Assembly: GCA_017436675.1 (NCBI GenBank)
Contig: JAFSCS010000008.1
Span: 1-38,522, forward strand
DNA from: Clostridia bacterium
Lineage (GTDB): Bacteria > Bacillota > Clostridia > Oscillospirales > CAG-382
Length of the DNA: 38,522 nt
Reading direction: 5' to 3'
Numbering within the stretch: the first letter of the stretch is position 1; each line of letters starts with the position of its first letter. Below the pieces are notes generated by a model. That model did no database searches. It saw nothing but the letters and a program-made list of their open reading frames with translations, and was not told where the DNA came from. Position numbers and translations under genes: made by a program. Positions 15,393 through 23,845 of this stretch are shown here, piece after piece.

Positions 15393-16386
15393 AGAATTCG
15401 CCTACCGCATCAAAAAATGCATTAATATTTTCCCAAGGTGACAATGGGGGAATGTCGCAACCCGACGAAATAACGAAATTCGGATGCTCACAACACGCCT
15501 CCATAACCGAAAGCGTTGCCATGCGGACAGACTCGGGATTTCCCAAGCGTATCTCTCCCGCGGGATCGACGTTGCCCATAACGATAACGTCATCCCCGAT
15601 CGCTTCAAGCATCTTCTTCATATCGATAGAATTACCGAAATGATATGCCGCCGCACCCGTCGAAAGAATAGACTTGACCATCTTCGGTGTGTTGTCGCCG
15701 CAGTTGTGGTAGATAACGATGAAATCATCCGCCCCAACCGCGTCAACGATCCTCTTGACGTATGGTGAAGAGAACTCCTCCTCGAGCGTCGGTGAAAGAA
15801 GTCCCGCAACAGGCTCAGCCATCATAATGCCGTTTGCCCCCGCGTCACGATACGCCTTGGCATATTCAATAAGAAATTCGGTGCATTTATCAAGAACAGT
15901 GTGGACCATATCGGGATCCTCATAGCAGTCCATCATAATTTCGGTCACGTCCAAAAGCCTTGCCGCGAGAGAAAAAGGTCCGATCATCCCCGCAAAAACG
16001 GGACGGTCAGTGATAAGAGCAGCCGCTTTTCGTATCGCCTCAACGTAAAGACCGCTTCTTGCAGCCCCAACCGAGGGAACGATAAGCGCGTTCGCCTCAT
16101 CCTCATCGTGAATAAGCCGTCCGACAACAGTCGGCACCTCGTCGTCAAATATGCGGATCTGCGCACCGAAGCATTCCGCTTCAACAGAAAGATCCATCAA
16201 GCTCACTGCCGCAGCGGAGTCAACCTGCTCGGCGATCCTTTTCATACCCAACGCCTGAGAATCACTGTCGGCTATCAGCTCTCTGACAGTGATCCCGAGA
16301 AGCGAAACAGACGGAAACGAAAGAATGGGAAGTGCTTTTTTTCTTTTTGACGAACGAAGATCGTCCAGCCATTTGCGCATATCCAT
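15382..16386 (-). CDS. UroD-like (MtaA/CmuA-type) methyltransferase
   Basis: This 334-residue protein belongs to the uroporphyrinogen decarboxylase superfamily in the branch that includes MtaA, MtbA and CmuA. It has the zinc site of methyl-corrinoid methyltransferases: HNCG around residue 250 and SSGCDIPP near 305, giving H-x-C...C. It therefore probably moves a methyl group between corrinoid and an acceptor thiol or other acceptor. It is followed by DUF2284 with an 11-base overlap and preceded by the corrinoid protein. Bacteria generally lack coenzyme M, so the methyl acceptor is probably another compound, which the sequence does not show. Confidence 0.83.
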   Translation of the reverse strand: MDMRKWLDDLRSSKRKKALPILSFPSVSLLGITVRELIADSDSQALGMKRIAEQVDSAAAVSLMDLSVEAECFGAQIRIFDDEVPTVVGRLIHDEDEANALIVPSVGAARSGLYVEAIRKAAALITDRPVFAGMIGPFSLAARLLDVTEIMMDCYEDPDMVHTVLDKCTEFLIEYAKAYRDAGANGIMMAEPVAGLLSPTLEEEFSSPYVKRIVDAVGADDFIVIYHNCGDNTPKMVKSILSTGAAAYHFGNSIDMKKMLEAIGDDVIVMGNVDPAGEIRLGNPESVRMATLSVMEACCEHPNFVISSGCDIPPLSPWENINAFFDAVGEFYGR

Positions 16387-16390
16387 TTTT

Positions 16391-17032
16391 TTATTTCACC
16401 TCGTTGAATATCTCGACAGCCGCATCAGCAGCACTTGCCGCATCGGGAGCATAAACGTCTGCACCGATCTCCTTGCAGAATTTATCTGATACGGGTGCTC
16501 CGCCGATCATGATCTTGACCTTGTCGCGAATACCCATCTCGTTAGCCTTTTTAACGACCTCAGCCATAACGCCCATCGTCGTCGTGAGCAGGGAAGATAA
16601 ACAAATAATACCGCATTCCTGCTCAATAGCGGTTTGAACGAATGTCTCGGGCGAGACGTCCTTTCCGAGATCGATGACCTCAAGTCCCTTGCCCTCCATC
16701 ATCATCTTGACCATATTTTTGCCAATATCGTGAAGGTCTCCCTGAACTGTGCCGATACAGACCTTGCCCTTCGCCTTAACACCGTTTTCAGCGAGATAAG
16801 GCTTGAGGACCGCAGTTCCGTTGTTAAGACAGCGAGCCGCCATCAATACCTCGGGAACGAAGATCTCACCGTTCTTGAATTGTTCACCGATAACGTCCAT
16901 TCCCGAAAGAAGTCCTTCTTTAAGAATAACGTCAGCGGCGATCCCTTCACCTAAAGCCTGCTCAACAAGCCCCTTGATGTCCCTTGATCTGCCGTTTTGT
17001 AAAGCTTCACTTATTTCAACTAAAATAGCCAT
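16391..17032 (-). CDS. Corrinoid (cobalamin-binding) protein
   Basis: This 213-residue protein has an N-terminal helical cap domain (about 1-85) and a C-terminal B12-binding domain. The latter has the lower-axial-ligand motif DLHDIG (D-x-H-x-x-G, His about residue 102) in GTVQGDLHDIGKNMV, followed by SSLLTTTMG and GGAPVS, all in the normal order. Such proteins, like MtbC or MttC, carry the methyl group on cobalt between two methyltransferases. Its two partners are the UroD-like genes on either side. Length is standard. Start has ATG 17032 with an upstream GAGAGAC purine stretch. Confidence 0.93.
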   Translation of the reverse strand: MAILVEISEALQNGRSRDIKGLVEQALGEGIAADVILKEGLLSGMDVIGEQFKNGEIFVPEVLMAARCLNNGTAVLKPYLAENGVKAKGKVCIGTVQGDLHDIGKNMVKMMMEGKGLEVIDLGKDVSPETFVQTAIEQECGIICLSSLLTTTMGVMAEVVKKANEMGIRDKVKIMIGGAPVSDKFCKEIGADVYAPDAASAADAAVEIFNEVK

Positions 17033-17050
17033 AATAGTCTCTCCGATAAT

Positions 17051-18223
17051 TTATTTCTTATATATACCGTATTTTTTAACGGTATCATACATGATCTGAA
17101 TGTTTTCGGGTGATGTTCCGGGTGCGAGATTGTTAGCGTCACGGATAACGAATGATTTGGAAACGGGAATGATGTCTTCAAGTATCCTCCTCGTTTCGTT
17201 TTCGATCTCTTCCGCAGTACCGCTCTTCAAAATATCTATCCTCGGGCCGCCGTAAACGATAACGCCATCGCCAAGCTCAGAGCATATCTTTCCGTGCTCA
17301 ACGGGGAATCCGGTGTCATAATAGCGAACGTTAAGCTCGTCGCGAATGGTCTTGAAATGACGTGTCGCATCACCGCAAAGATGAATTTGGTTCGTACCCT
17401 TGCCCGTCGTGAGCTCACTGATGATCCTCTTGTGGAAGGGAAGGATGAATCTTTTATAATCCTTGACCGAAAGAAGCGCAATGCTGTCGTCCGCAATATA
17501 CATTCCGTCGGGAGTACCGAGACCGTAATAATCGCGCCAAGCACGAATACGCATGATCGTCGCCTCAGTGATAAATTCAAGAAGCTGCATCGCATAGTCG
17601 GGGTCTTCATAAAGCTCAATGCAAAATTCGGTCGCACCGCGAAGACTGCAAGCGATCGTCATGGGTCCGTCCGTGCCGAGCATACCGCGTCCCGCTTTAA
17701 CGGGGCGTCCCATAAACGTGTGCTTCCCGTTGTTGAAATATTCATAATAATCGCGAATGCGTCCCATAACACCGCTGAACGGATCGGGAATACCTTTTTC
17801 AAAAAGCATCTCTCTGTTGTCGTCGTTGAGAGGAACTGTAGTGTCGGGCGTATCACCGGGTATGAATTTCAAAGGAGCACCGAGCCAAGCCGCCTCACCG
17901 AAGTTTTGCGGGTCAACACCGATCCACCATTCGTTCGGAAGTCCCATGTTGTGATCGTAGAAAAGAAAATGATCGCGATAATATGCAAATTCACATTGTA
18001 CCTCGAGCATAATGTCGGGATCGTTCCAATAATCCTCAAAAGAGATCCCGCGAGGATTGTACTTCGGGTTGCACAAAAGCACGCGAGGGTTTACCCCCAA
18101 GGTCATAGGAACACGGATCGGATCCCCTCTGTGAAAGGCATCCCAAACCTGCTTCACCTCTTCATTGTGCCTTTTGTAATCAACGTTCGGATCAACGGAT
18201 GGAAGGTTAAATAACATATCCAT
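17051..18223 (-). CDS. UroD-like substrate methyltransferase candidate
   Basis: The 390-residue protein belongs to the uroporphyrinogen decarboxylase superfamily. A HLCGDAT motif gives the first part of the zinc site (H-x-C), but the C-terminal cysteine seen in MtaA-like proteins is replaced: the equivalent segment reads RDANNLAPGTSPENI. So it differs from its neighbour at 15382-16386 at a likely zinc ligand. It is the first gene of the operon; ribosome binding site AGGAG precedes ATG 18223. I infer that it may be the substrate-specific enzyme of the set, transferring methyl from an unknown compound to the corrinoid protein. It could instead be a second acceptor-side enzyme. Confidence 0.8.
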   Translation of the reverse strand: MDMLFNLPSVDPNVDYKRHNEEVKQVWDAFHRGDPIRVPMTLGVNPRVLLCNPKYNPRGISFEDYWNDPDIMLEVQCEFAYYRDHFLFYDHNMGLPNEWWIGVDPQNFGEAAWLGAPLKFIPGDTPDTTVPLNDDNREMLFEKGIPDPFSGVMGRIRDYYEYFNNGKHTFMGRPVKAGRGMLGTDGPMTIACSLRGATEFCIELYEDPDYAMQLLEFITEATIMRIRAWRDYYGLGTPDGMYIADDSIALLSVKDYKRFILPFHKRIISELTTGKGTNQIHLCGDATRHFKTIRDELNVRYYDTGFPVEHGKICSELGDGVIVYGGPRIDILKSGTAEEIENETRRILEDIIPVSKSFVIRDANNLAPGTSPENIQIMYDTVKKYGIYKK

Positions 18224-18315
18224 AGTAAATACTCCTATCTTGCCACCAAAATTTTGTTGCTTTGTATGTAATAAGTATATAATATTTTTAACGGGAAATA
18301 TATGGTGTCACTTCC

Positions 18316-18353
18316 ACAAAAACTTAACATTTTTTACACAAACAGTGTTAAGT
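18316..18353 (-). terminator. Weak terminator after araC-type gene 1
   Basis: ACTTAACA (18322-18329) and TGTTAAGT (18346-18353) form an AT-rich stem with a 16-base loop, followed on the minus strand by a T-run. It overlaps the stop of the AraC gene and may attenuate rather than fully end transcription into the corrinoid operon. Confidence 0.45.
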
Positions 18354-19217
18354 ATTGTTTTTTACGTATGCAGACGGCGAAACACCGTAAAAGCTCTTGA
18401 ATGATCTGCTGAATGATTGAATGGAATCAAATTTGAGCATCCCCGAGACCGCCGTGACAGTAAACCCGAGTGTAAGCAGTTCAGCGGCTTTTTTCAAGCG
18501 TTTGCGACGGTAGTAATTGTTTAAGCTCTCTCTCATCACCGAAGAAAACGATTGAGTAATGTATGAATAGCTGTACCCAAACTCATCTCCAATATCGGTC
18601 AGCTTGGAAATATGAAAAAGATGATTGTCAATATATTGAACGATCTCATAAACGAGCTGGTTCTTTGTGCCTTTGTCCTTCGAAAAATGAAACCTGTCGC
18701 CCTTCTTCTCCTCAAAGCATCGTTGAGTCAATAAAAATAATTGACTGAGCTCCAGCTTCATCAAAACAGCCTTGTTTTTGTATTCGTTGCGTACCTCACC
18801 GAATAGGGAAGAGAAAATATTCGATATCTTGAAGCTGTCTGATATAACGGGGATCGGCTCGTTATATAAAAACCTCTCGAACTCCGAATACGTTTGGTAT
18901 TCAGGATGAGCTTGGTCAAAAATAAAAGCACAGTAGAAAATGCGTAAAGGGTGATTGGAATCGGAAACGATCTCGTGCTCAGTCCCGATAGGAGATAGAA
19001 AAATATCACCTTCCTTGACAAAATAGCGTTCGCCGTTCCTCGAAAAAGCACCTGTTCCCGCGGCAATACAGCATATCTCGTGATATACCTGAACGTGTGA
19101 ATCGATAACGTGATCGGACTCACAATATATGTCACCGATCTGCTTCAAATGAATTGCCCCGAAGATCTGCGGTGTTTTTGAAAAAACATTATCAAAATGA
19201 AATCGTTTATGTTCCAC
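18348..19217 (-). CDS. AraC-family transcriptional regulator 1
   Basis: The frame opens further upstream, but that part overlaps the promoter at 19293-19322. AAGGAAGG (19226-19233) lies eight bases before GTG 19217, a site conserved in the paralogue, so I take 289 residues; ATG 19250 is the alternative. The N-terminal half is an AraC cupin-like sensor (HEICCIAAGTGAF, VKEGDIFLSPIGTEHEI), the C-terminal 100 residues a double helix-turn-helix (LTDIGDEFGYSYSYITQSFSSVM and later FDSIQSFSRSFKSFYGVSPSAY). It lies 124 bases before the corrinoid operon on the same strand and probably controls it in response to a small organic compound. See the paralogue at 21265-22137, about 60% identical by eye. Confidence 0.85.
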   Translation of the reverse strand: MEHKRFHFDNVFSKTPQIFGAIHLKQIGDIYCESDHVIDSHVQVYHEICCIAAGTGAFSRNGERYFVKEGDIFLSPIGTEHEIVSDSNHPLRIFYCAFIFDQAHPEYQTYSEFERFLYNEPIPVISDSFKISNIFSSLFGEVRNEYKNKAVLMKLELSQLFLLTQRCFEEKKGDRFHFSKDKGTKNQLVYEIVQYIDNHLFHISKLTDIGDEFGYSYSYITQSFSSVMRESLNNYYRRKRLKKAAELLTLGFTVTAVSGMLKFDSIQSFSRSFKSFYGVSPSAYVKNNT

Positions 19218-19286
19218 CGATGCGTCCTTCCTTTTCTCGTATCGTCGCATTATATCCCGCCTTTTGCGAAACAGTCGCAACGAATA

Positions 19287-19300
19287 TGTATAATTATACA
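19287..19300. promoter_or_regulatory. Palindromic operator candidate at the -10, copy 1
   Basis: TGTATAATTATACA is a perfect 14-base palindrome covering the -10 hexamer of the AraC promoter. It is identical in the second copy (22207-22220). A repressor site is likely from position, but the protein that binds it is unknown. Confidence 0.5.
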
Positions 19301-19322
19301 TCATCACCCACCGAAAAGTCAA
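19293..19322 (-). promoter_or_regulatory. Promoter of araC-type gene 1
   Basis: Minus-strand TTGACT (19317-19322), 18-base spacer and TATAAT (19293-19298), the latter inside the palindrome. Since this lies within the upstream in-frame extension, translation must begin further downstream. Confidence 0.7.
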
Positions 19323-19323
19323 T

Positions 19324-19353
19324 AAAAAAGGCTACCACAGGGTAGCCTTTTTT
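19324..19353. terminator. Bidirectional terminator upstream of AraC 1
   Basis: AAAAAAGGCTACC (19324-19336) pairs with GGTAGCCTTTTTT (19341-19353) around a four-base loop, with T-runs on both strands. Leftward it ends the DUF4838 transcript. Confidence 0.85.
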
Positions 19354-19428
19354 GTAAAACAGTTGTTGATCAAGATGATCCGTAATATCAATGAATTTTT
19401 TTATATTACTCTCAAATTTAGACTTATG

Positions 19429-21153
19429 CTATTTACATCCGTCTTTAGTAACAATGCCGCCTATTCTTGCCCAATAATCTTTTTGGCTTTTGAAAGGTCC
19501 AAATCCATTTTCAAGATTTCCTCGAGAAATATCTAACGTTGGGAATTGACTGATATGAGTTACTCCCAATTCGTCGATCTCTTTTAGAAATTCACTGCAT
19601 TGTTCTTTGATCTCTTCACCGTTATCTGCATTCCAGAGATGTAGATATTTAACGGATAAACGTGCAAGCCTGACGTATTTTTTCGAGTGTTCGCTATCTG
19701 CCGCTTTTTCTGCTTCATCAAAAAGATTGTCTGCTTTAAGGATCAGCTCATCTGTGAGCCGGAGCTTTGATGGCATTTCATAAATACCTATGTGAATGTC
19801 ATTATCTTGAACGTGATCGTAGATCATCTGTAAATATTCGGATATATATTTAGATGCCTTGCCGTAAACGTATTCGATAAATTCATTCGCAATCGTTATA
19901 ATGTCACAATTTGGGTCCCACATTAGCTTCGAGAGCATGTATACCTTAAGCGGAGCAAAATCCCCACCGAGAGATTGTCTGTTTCCTTGCGAAAACATAC
20001 CCTTAACACCATTTGCTGCAAATATCTTCATATTGTTTACAATAGCTTTATAATTCGGATATGGCATAATGTAGTTAGCAAAATTAACAACGTAATCCCA
20101 CATAAAGACGTTTTTTGAGATCTTGCCCCAACTTTCGATCTCTTCATACATCGTGTGTTCAGAGTTATGCATATTGCAAAACGGCCACGCCAAGACCTCG
20201 CATTCGTCAAGCGCGTGCATAAAGCATTCTTCAATCGTGCACAGTCTAACGGTTACATTATCACGAGGCTTTGTCTTTAGAGTAGGAGTCCTCGAATAGC
20301 GATATGCAAGAGTGCTGAAAAGCACGTTTGGAAATTCGCCCTCAAGAGCTTCGGCTACGCTGTTAACAAATCGTATTAACGTTCCTGCGTGACTACCTTC
20401 TTCTTCATCGATTGCTTTGCAGTTTTCACATTCGCACCATCCGTCGCAATCGTTTTGTGAAATAGATAAAATATTTGCTGTTGGGTCATTGCGTAAATTT
20501 TCACGCACTGCTTCTGTTACAATTTTCAAAACTTCGGGATTTGTGAGACAGGGTTGTCCACCTTCCTTTAAGCGTTCGCCGTTAACGAGAGCAAAATATT
20601 CAGGGTGCTCGTCATAATATTTTTTCGGTGGACAGTAATAATTCATCGTGTGAACGTGCGGATTTGCATAACGCAAAAATCCACCGTGTTTTTCTGTTTG
20701 TCGCCGAGAAATTACTCTCAATCGTGCGGCAAAATCAGGGTCACGAGCGGCATCCAAAAAATCAGGCTCACGATATAAAAATGCAGGCTCGTCAATTTTT
20801 CGTAATTCACCAATATATATACTATCCATATGAACGATTTTTGTTACATCGGGTGTAAACCAACGAATACCTGCAAATCTTTCAAGAAAGTCATAAACTC
20901 CATAAAGTGTACCACGAACACAGCTTCCGTATATTTGAAGTCTTCTACCATCACACAAAATGCAAAAGCCGTCATTTTTCGGCAATAAAAAGTTCTCGTC
21001 AGCTTCGCCTAAAATAATACATGCATCTTCTTTATTGTCAGTTATCAAAAGAGGATCGCTTGAAAATACCTTTCCTAAAAAAACTGACATCTCTTTTGCA
21101 GCGTATAGCGAATCGCAGGTTGCATAAATCTTTGTGCTTTGCGTTATTCTCAT
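19429..21153 (-). CDS. DUF4838 domain protein (glycoside-related)
   Basis: ATG 21153 is taken as start because GGAGAAGG precedes it; the in-frame extension upstream lacks such a site. The 574-residue product has an N-terminal region like the carbohydrate-active GH20b/GH67 N domains (SVFLGKVFSS... IILGEADEN), then the DUF4838 region with the motifs HTMNYYCPPKKYYDEHPEYF, ISQNDCDGWCECENCKAIDEEEG and FNVLFSTLAYRYSR-type strands. Proteins of this family accompany polysaccharide utilisation genes and are suspected to act on glycans; activity is not established. There is no signal peptide, so it would act in the cytoplasm on imported sugars. It follows AraC 2 by 111 bases and probably is its target. 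No transporter is beside it. Its base composition is more AT-rich than the housekeeping block. Confidence 0.75.
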   Translation of the reverse strand: MRITQSTKIYATCDSLYAAKEMSVFLGKVFSSDPLLITDNKEDACIILGEADENFLLPKNDGFCILCDGRRLQIYGSCVRGTLYGVYDFLERFAGIRWFTPDVTKIVHMDSIYIGELRKIDEPAFLYREPDFLDAARDPDFAARLRVISRRQTEKHGGFLRYANPHVHTMNYYCPPKKYYDEHPEYFALVNGERLKEGGQPCLTNPEVLKIVTEAVRENLRNDPTANILSISQNDCDGWCECENCKAIDEEEGSHAGTLIRFVNSVAEALEGEFPNVLFSTLAYRYSRTPTLKTKPRDNVTVRLCTIEECFMHALDECEVLAWPFCNMHNSEHTMYEEIESWGKISKNVFMWDYVVNFANYIMPYPNYKAIVNNMKIFAANGVKGMFSQGNRQSLGGDFAPLKVYMLSKLMWDPNCDIITIANEFIEYVYGKASKYISEYLQMIYDHVQDNDIHIGIYEMPSKLRLTDELILKADNLFDEAEKAADSEHSKKYVRLARLSVKYLHLWNADNGEEIKEQCSEFLKEIDELGVTHISQFPTLDISRGNLENGFGPFKSQKDYWARIGGIVTKDGCK

Positions 21154-21264
21154 TTTGAACCTTCTCCGTTTCTTTTTGTGAACTGCATATATTATATAAT
21201 TCAATAATTAAAAAGTATGTAGTCTTATTTTCGGAATTATTTAGATGAATTTACACAAATAATG

Positions 21265-22137
21265 TCAAGACGTTTGTGTTTTAGAATAAACAGACGGGGA
21301 AATGCCGAAATAGTTTTTGAATGATTTACTAAAGGATTGTATAGAGTCGAATTTAAGCATCTCTGCAACAGTAGTGACTGTACATCCGCCGGAAAGCAAT
21401 TCTGCGGCTTTTTTTAAGCGTTGCCGACGATAGTAACTAATGAGATTTTCATGCATTACTGATGAGAACGATTGAGTAATATATGAGTAGCTGTAACCAA
21501 GAGCATTTGCTATGTCGGTCAGTTGGTCAATGTGAAAAAGATGATTGTCAATATATTTAATGATCTCATAAACAAGCTGTTTTTTTGAATCGATTCCTTT
21601 TGTATAATTAAAATCTTTCTCTTTCTTTTCCTCAACACATCGTTGAGTCATCAGAAACAGTTGAGTAAGTTCTAATTCCATCATTATGGATTTGTTTTTG
21701 TAATTGCGTTGAACTTCTTTAAAAACGGAATAGAAAATATTTGATATTCCGAATTTGTCCGGTATTATTGTAAATGAATCGTCGAATAAAAGCTTCTCAA
21801 AATCCGAATATATGTGGTAGTTATGGTGATCACGAATAAATACAAAAGCACAGTATAATATTCTTAAAGGATTTTTCCGGTCTGATATGATCATATGATC
21901 ACTGTCGATTGAAGTAAGGAAAATATCCCCTTCTTTAACAGAATATGCTTTGTTGTTTCGAAAGAAAATTCCTGAACCGGCAACAATACAACATATTTCG
22001 TGAACCGCCTGATGATGCAACTCTATAGTATGATCGGACTCACAATATATATCACCGATCTGCTTCAAATGAATTGCTCCGAAGATCTGCGGTGTTTTTG
22101 AAAAAACATTATCAAAATGAAATCGTTTATGCTCCAC
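21265..22137 (-). CDS. AraC-family transcriptional regulator 2
   Basis: Start GTG 22137 is chosen by the same AAGGAAGG site as in the paralogue (290 residues). Cupin sensor (HEICCIVAGSGIFF, VKEGDIFLTS) and C-terminal helix-turn-helix (LTDIANALGYSYSYITQSFSSVM, FDSIQSFSKSFKNYFGISPSVY) are clear. The recognition helices are almost the same as in AraC 1, while the sensor half differs, so the two may bind similar DNA in response to different compounds. It lies ahead of the DUF4838 gene on the same strand. Confidence 0.85.
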   Translation of the reverse strand: MEHKRFHFDNVFSKTPQIFGAIHLKQIGDIYCESDHTIELHHQAVHEICCIVAGSGIFFRNNKAYSVKEGDIFLTSIDSDHMIISDRKNPLRILYCAFVFIRDHHNYHIYSDFEKLLFDDSFTIIPDKFGISNIFYSVFKEVQRNYKNKSIMMELELTQLFLMTQRCVEEKKEKDFNYTKGIDSKKQLVYEIIKYIDNHLFHIDQLTDIANALGYSYSYITQSFSSVMHENLISYYRRQRLKKAAELLSGGCTVTTVAEMLKFDSIQSFSKSFKNYFGISPSVYSKTQTS

Positions 22138-22206
22138 CGATGTGTCCTTCCTTTTCTCGTGTCGTCGCATCGTATCCCGCATTTTGCGAAACAGTCGCAA
22201 CGAATA

Positions 22207-22220
22207 TGTATAATTATACA
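22207..22220. promoter_or_regulatory. Palindromic operator candidate at the -10, copy 2
   Basis: TGTATAATTATACA, identical to 19287-19300, again covering the -10 of an AraC gene promoter. Confidence 0.5.
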
Positions 22221-22242
22221 TCATCACCCACCGAAAAGTCAA
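22213..22242 (-). promoter_or_regulatory. Promoter of araC-type gene 2
   Basis: Minus-strand TTGACT (22237-22242), 18-base spacer, TATAAT (22213-22218). It starts directly after the antiporter terminator. Confidence 0.7.
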
Positions 22243-22243
22243 T

Positions 22244-22267
22244 AAAAAAGGCTACCGTGTGGTAGCC
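22244..22267 (-). terminator. Terminator after the antiporter gene
   Basis: GGCTACC (22250-22256) pairs with GGTAGCC (22261-22267) around GTGT, followed on the minus strand by six T (22244-22249 as A). It is homologous to the stem at 19324-19353. Confidence 0.8.
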
Positions 22268-22289
22268 CGATTTTGAAAATATATTCGAC

Positions 22290-23579
22290 TTATTGTGCCT
22301 TTTGAGCAAGATGCATCTCACGAGCATTCGTGCGTCCCTCAGCCTTGATGTCACCCGCTTTTGTAAGCGCCATCTTCGTGAGAAACGGTCCGACGATCTC
22401 ATAAATAAGAACCGCAAATAACGTAATATTACGAACGATCGCTCCGTCAGGACCGAGCTCGATCGCTTTTATCGCCATACCGAGCGCAACTCCCGCTTGC
22501 GGAAGCAAAGTGATACCGAGATATTTGATAATGTTCTTGTCACATTTCGAGATCCTTGCGCTGAAGTTAGCACCAAAGCATTTTCCGATCGAACGGGAAG
22601 CTATGTATACAAGTCCGACGATAACAACACCCCATTGTGTAAATACCGAAAGGTCAAGCTCAGCGCCGCTGATAACGAAAAACAGTATCAAAACAGGAGT
22701 CGTCCATCTGTCCGCTCTCTCCATCAGCTCCTCCGATACCTCACAGAAATTGCAAAATACCGTTCCGAGCATCATACAAGCAAGCAACGACGAAAATCCA
22801 ACGTGTATTCCGCCGATCTCAAATCTCAAGCTCGAGAGGGCAACCGTCATCATAACGAACGTTACCGAAACAGCCATACGCTTTGAACGAGAATGGAAAT
22901 ATTTTTCGCAAAGGTTGAAAAGGACACCCATTACAAATCCGAGCAACAACGAAAGCGCGATCTCAACAAGCGGCTCGAGAATAATGGAAAGTGTGCCGAC
23001 CCCCCCTGTTCCCATAGATTTTGCAATACCGAATGAGATCGCAAAAACAATGAGACCAACAGCATCGTCGAGCGCAACAACGGGGAGGAGCACGTCGGTA
23101 ACGGGGCCCTTCGCTTTGTATTGCTTAACGACCATCAACGTAGCGGCAGGTGCGGTCGCAGTGGCAACGGCAGCGAGAACGATCGCCGCAGGAATAGAAA
23201 GTACGTCAGGCATCGCAAAGTGTAATGCGATCAAAGCAACGTCAACGAGAAGAGTCGTTATCACCGCTTGAAGAACACCGATGATCGTCGCTTGCTTGCC
23301 GATCTTCTTGAGCTGAGAGAGTCTGAACTCGTTACCCATAGAGAAAGCAATAAAGCCAAGCGCAAGATCGGATATGATCCCAAAACCATCGATCTGCTCG
23401 GACGTAATACCAATACCCGGAATGTTCAATCCACCAAGTAAGAACGGACCGATCAAAACACCCGAGATCAAATATGCAGTAACGGCAGGAAGCTTAACGA
23501 GCTTCGCAAGCCGTGAAAGTAAAAGTCCCGAAAGTAATGCAATAGATAAGCTCAAAAAGATACTTGCAGTTTGAGTCAT
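22290..23579 (-). CDS. Cation:proton antiporter (CPA2 type)
   Basis: ATG 23579 is chosen: AAGGAA precedes it, while the longer in-frame extension has no such site. The 429-residue protein has about 12 membrane spans and no C-terminal TrkA domain. The pattern AVTAYLISGVLIGPFLLGG near the N terminus and LDDAVGLIVFAISFG in the middle, with the paired aspartates expected in CPA2 exchangers, supports a Na+/H+ or K+/H+ antiporter of the Na_H_Exchanger family in the cytoplasmic membrane. The ion is not predictable. It is a single gene with its own promoter and terminator. Confidence 0.85.
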   Translation of the reverse strand: MTQTASIFLSLSIALLSGLLLSRLAKLVKLPAVTAYLISGVLIGPFLLGGLNIPGIGITSEQIDGFGIISDLALGFIAFSMGNEFRLSQLKKIGKQATIIGVLQAVITTLLVDVALIALHFAMPDVLSIPAAIVLAAVATATAPAATLMVVKQYKAKGPVTDVLLPVVALDDAVGLIVFAISFGIAKSMGTGGVGTLSIILEPLVEIALSLLLGFVMGVLFNLCEKYFHSRSKRMAVSVTFVMMTVALSSLRFEIGGIHVGFSSLLACMMLGTVFCNFCEVSEELMERADRWTTPVLILFFVISGAELDLSVFTQWGVVIVGLVYIASRSIGKCFGANFSARISKCDKNIIKYLGITLLPQAGVALGMAIKAIELGPDGAIVRNITLFAVLIYEIVGPFLTKMALTKAGDIKAEGRTNAREMHLAQKAQ

Positions 23580-23670
23580 AAATTTATTCCTTCTTTCTAA
23601 CAAAATTTTATAGTAAATAATATGATAAACATTTACAGATGAAAACAAAATCTTTTTTCACCAATCGATG

Positions 23671-23698
23671 ATTATATCACTTTTTTTGAAAAAGTCCA
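23671..23698 (-). promoter_or_regulatory. Promoter of the antiporter gene
   Basis: Minus-strand TGGACT (23693-23698), 16-base spacer, TATAAT (23671-23676) with extended -10 TGA. The -35 is imperfect. Confidence 0.5.
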
Positions 23699-23845
23699 TA
23701 AGATTTTCTAAAAAAAATAAAAATCGTCGAAATGGTAAAAACACCCCCAAATTTTCACCCTGCAATTGAACATAACGATAAAAGAAACACCCTCTTTACA
23801 CACCTGACAAAAACCAAACACGCCTCGAAACTGACCGTACTGCAG

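Larger units (their letters stand above)
19111..19336. repeat. Duplicated AraC control segment, copy 1
   Basis: These 226 bases match 22031-22256 with only eight differences (about 96%). The segment spans a terminator stem, the promoter, the leader and the first part of the AraC coding region. The proteins diverge strongly beyond it. Confidence 0.85.
22031..22256. repeat. Duplicated AraC control segment, copy 2
   Basis: Partner of 19111-19336 with eight differences over 226 bases. It comprises the end of the antiporter terminator, the promoter, the leader and the start of the AraC 2 coding sequence. Confidence 0.85.

Noticed and set aside
17294..18214. 306-residue plus-strand frame opposite the UroD-like gene
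   Set aside because: Shadow of the minus-strand gene with clear family motifs.
18224..18347. Cobalamin riboswitch before the corrinoid operon
   Set aside because: Only 124 AT-rich bases and no B12 box; the region looks like a regulator-controlled promoter.
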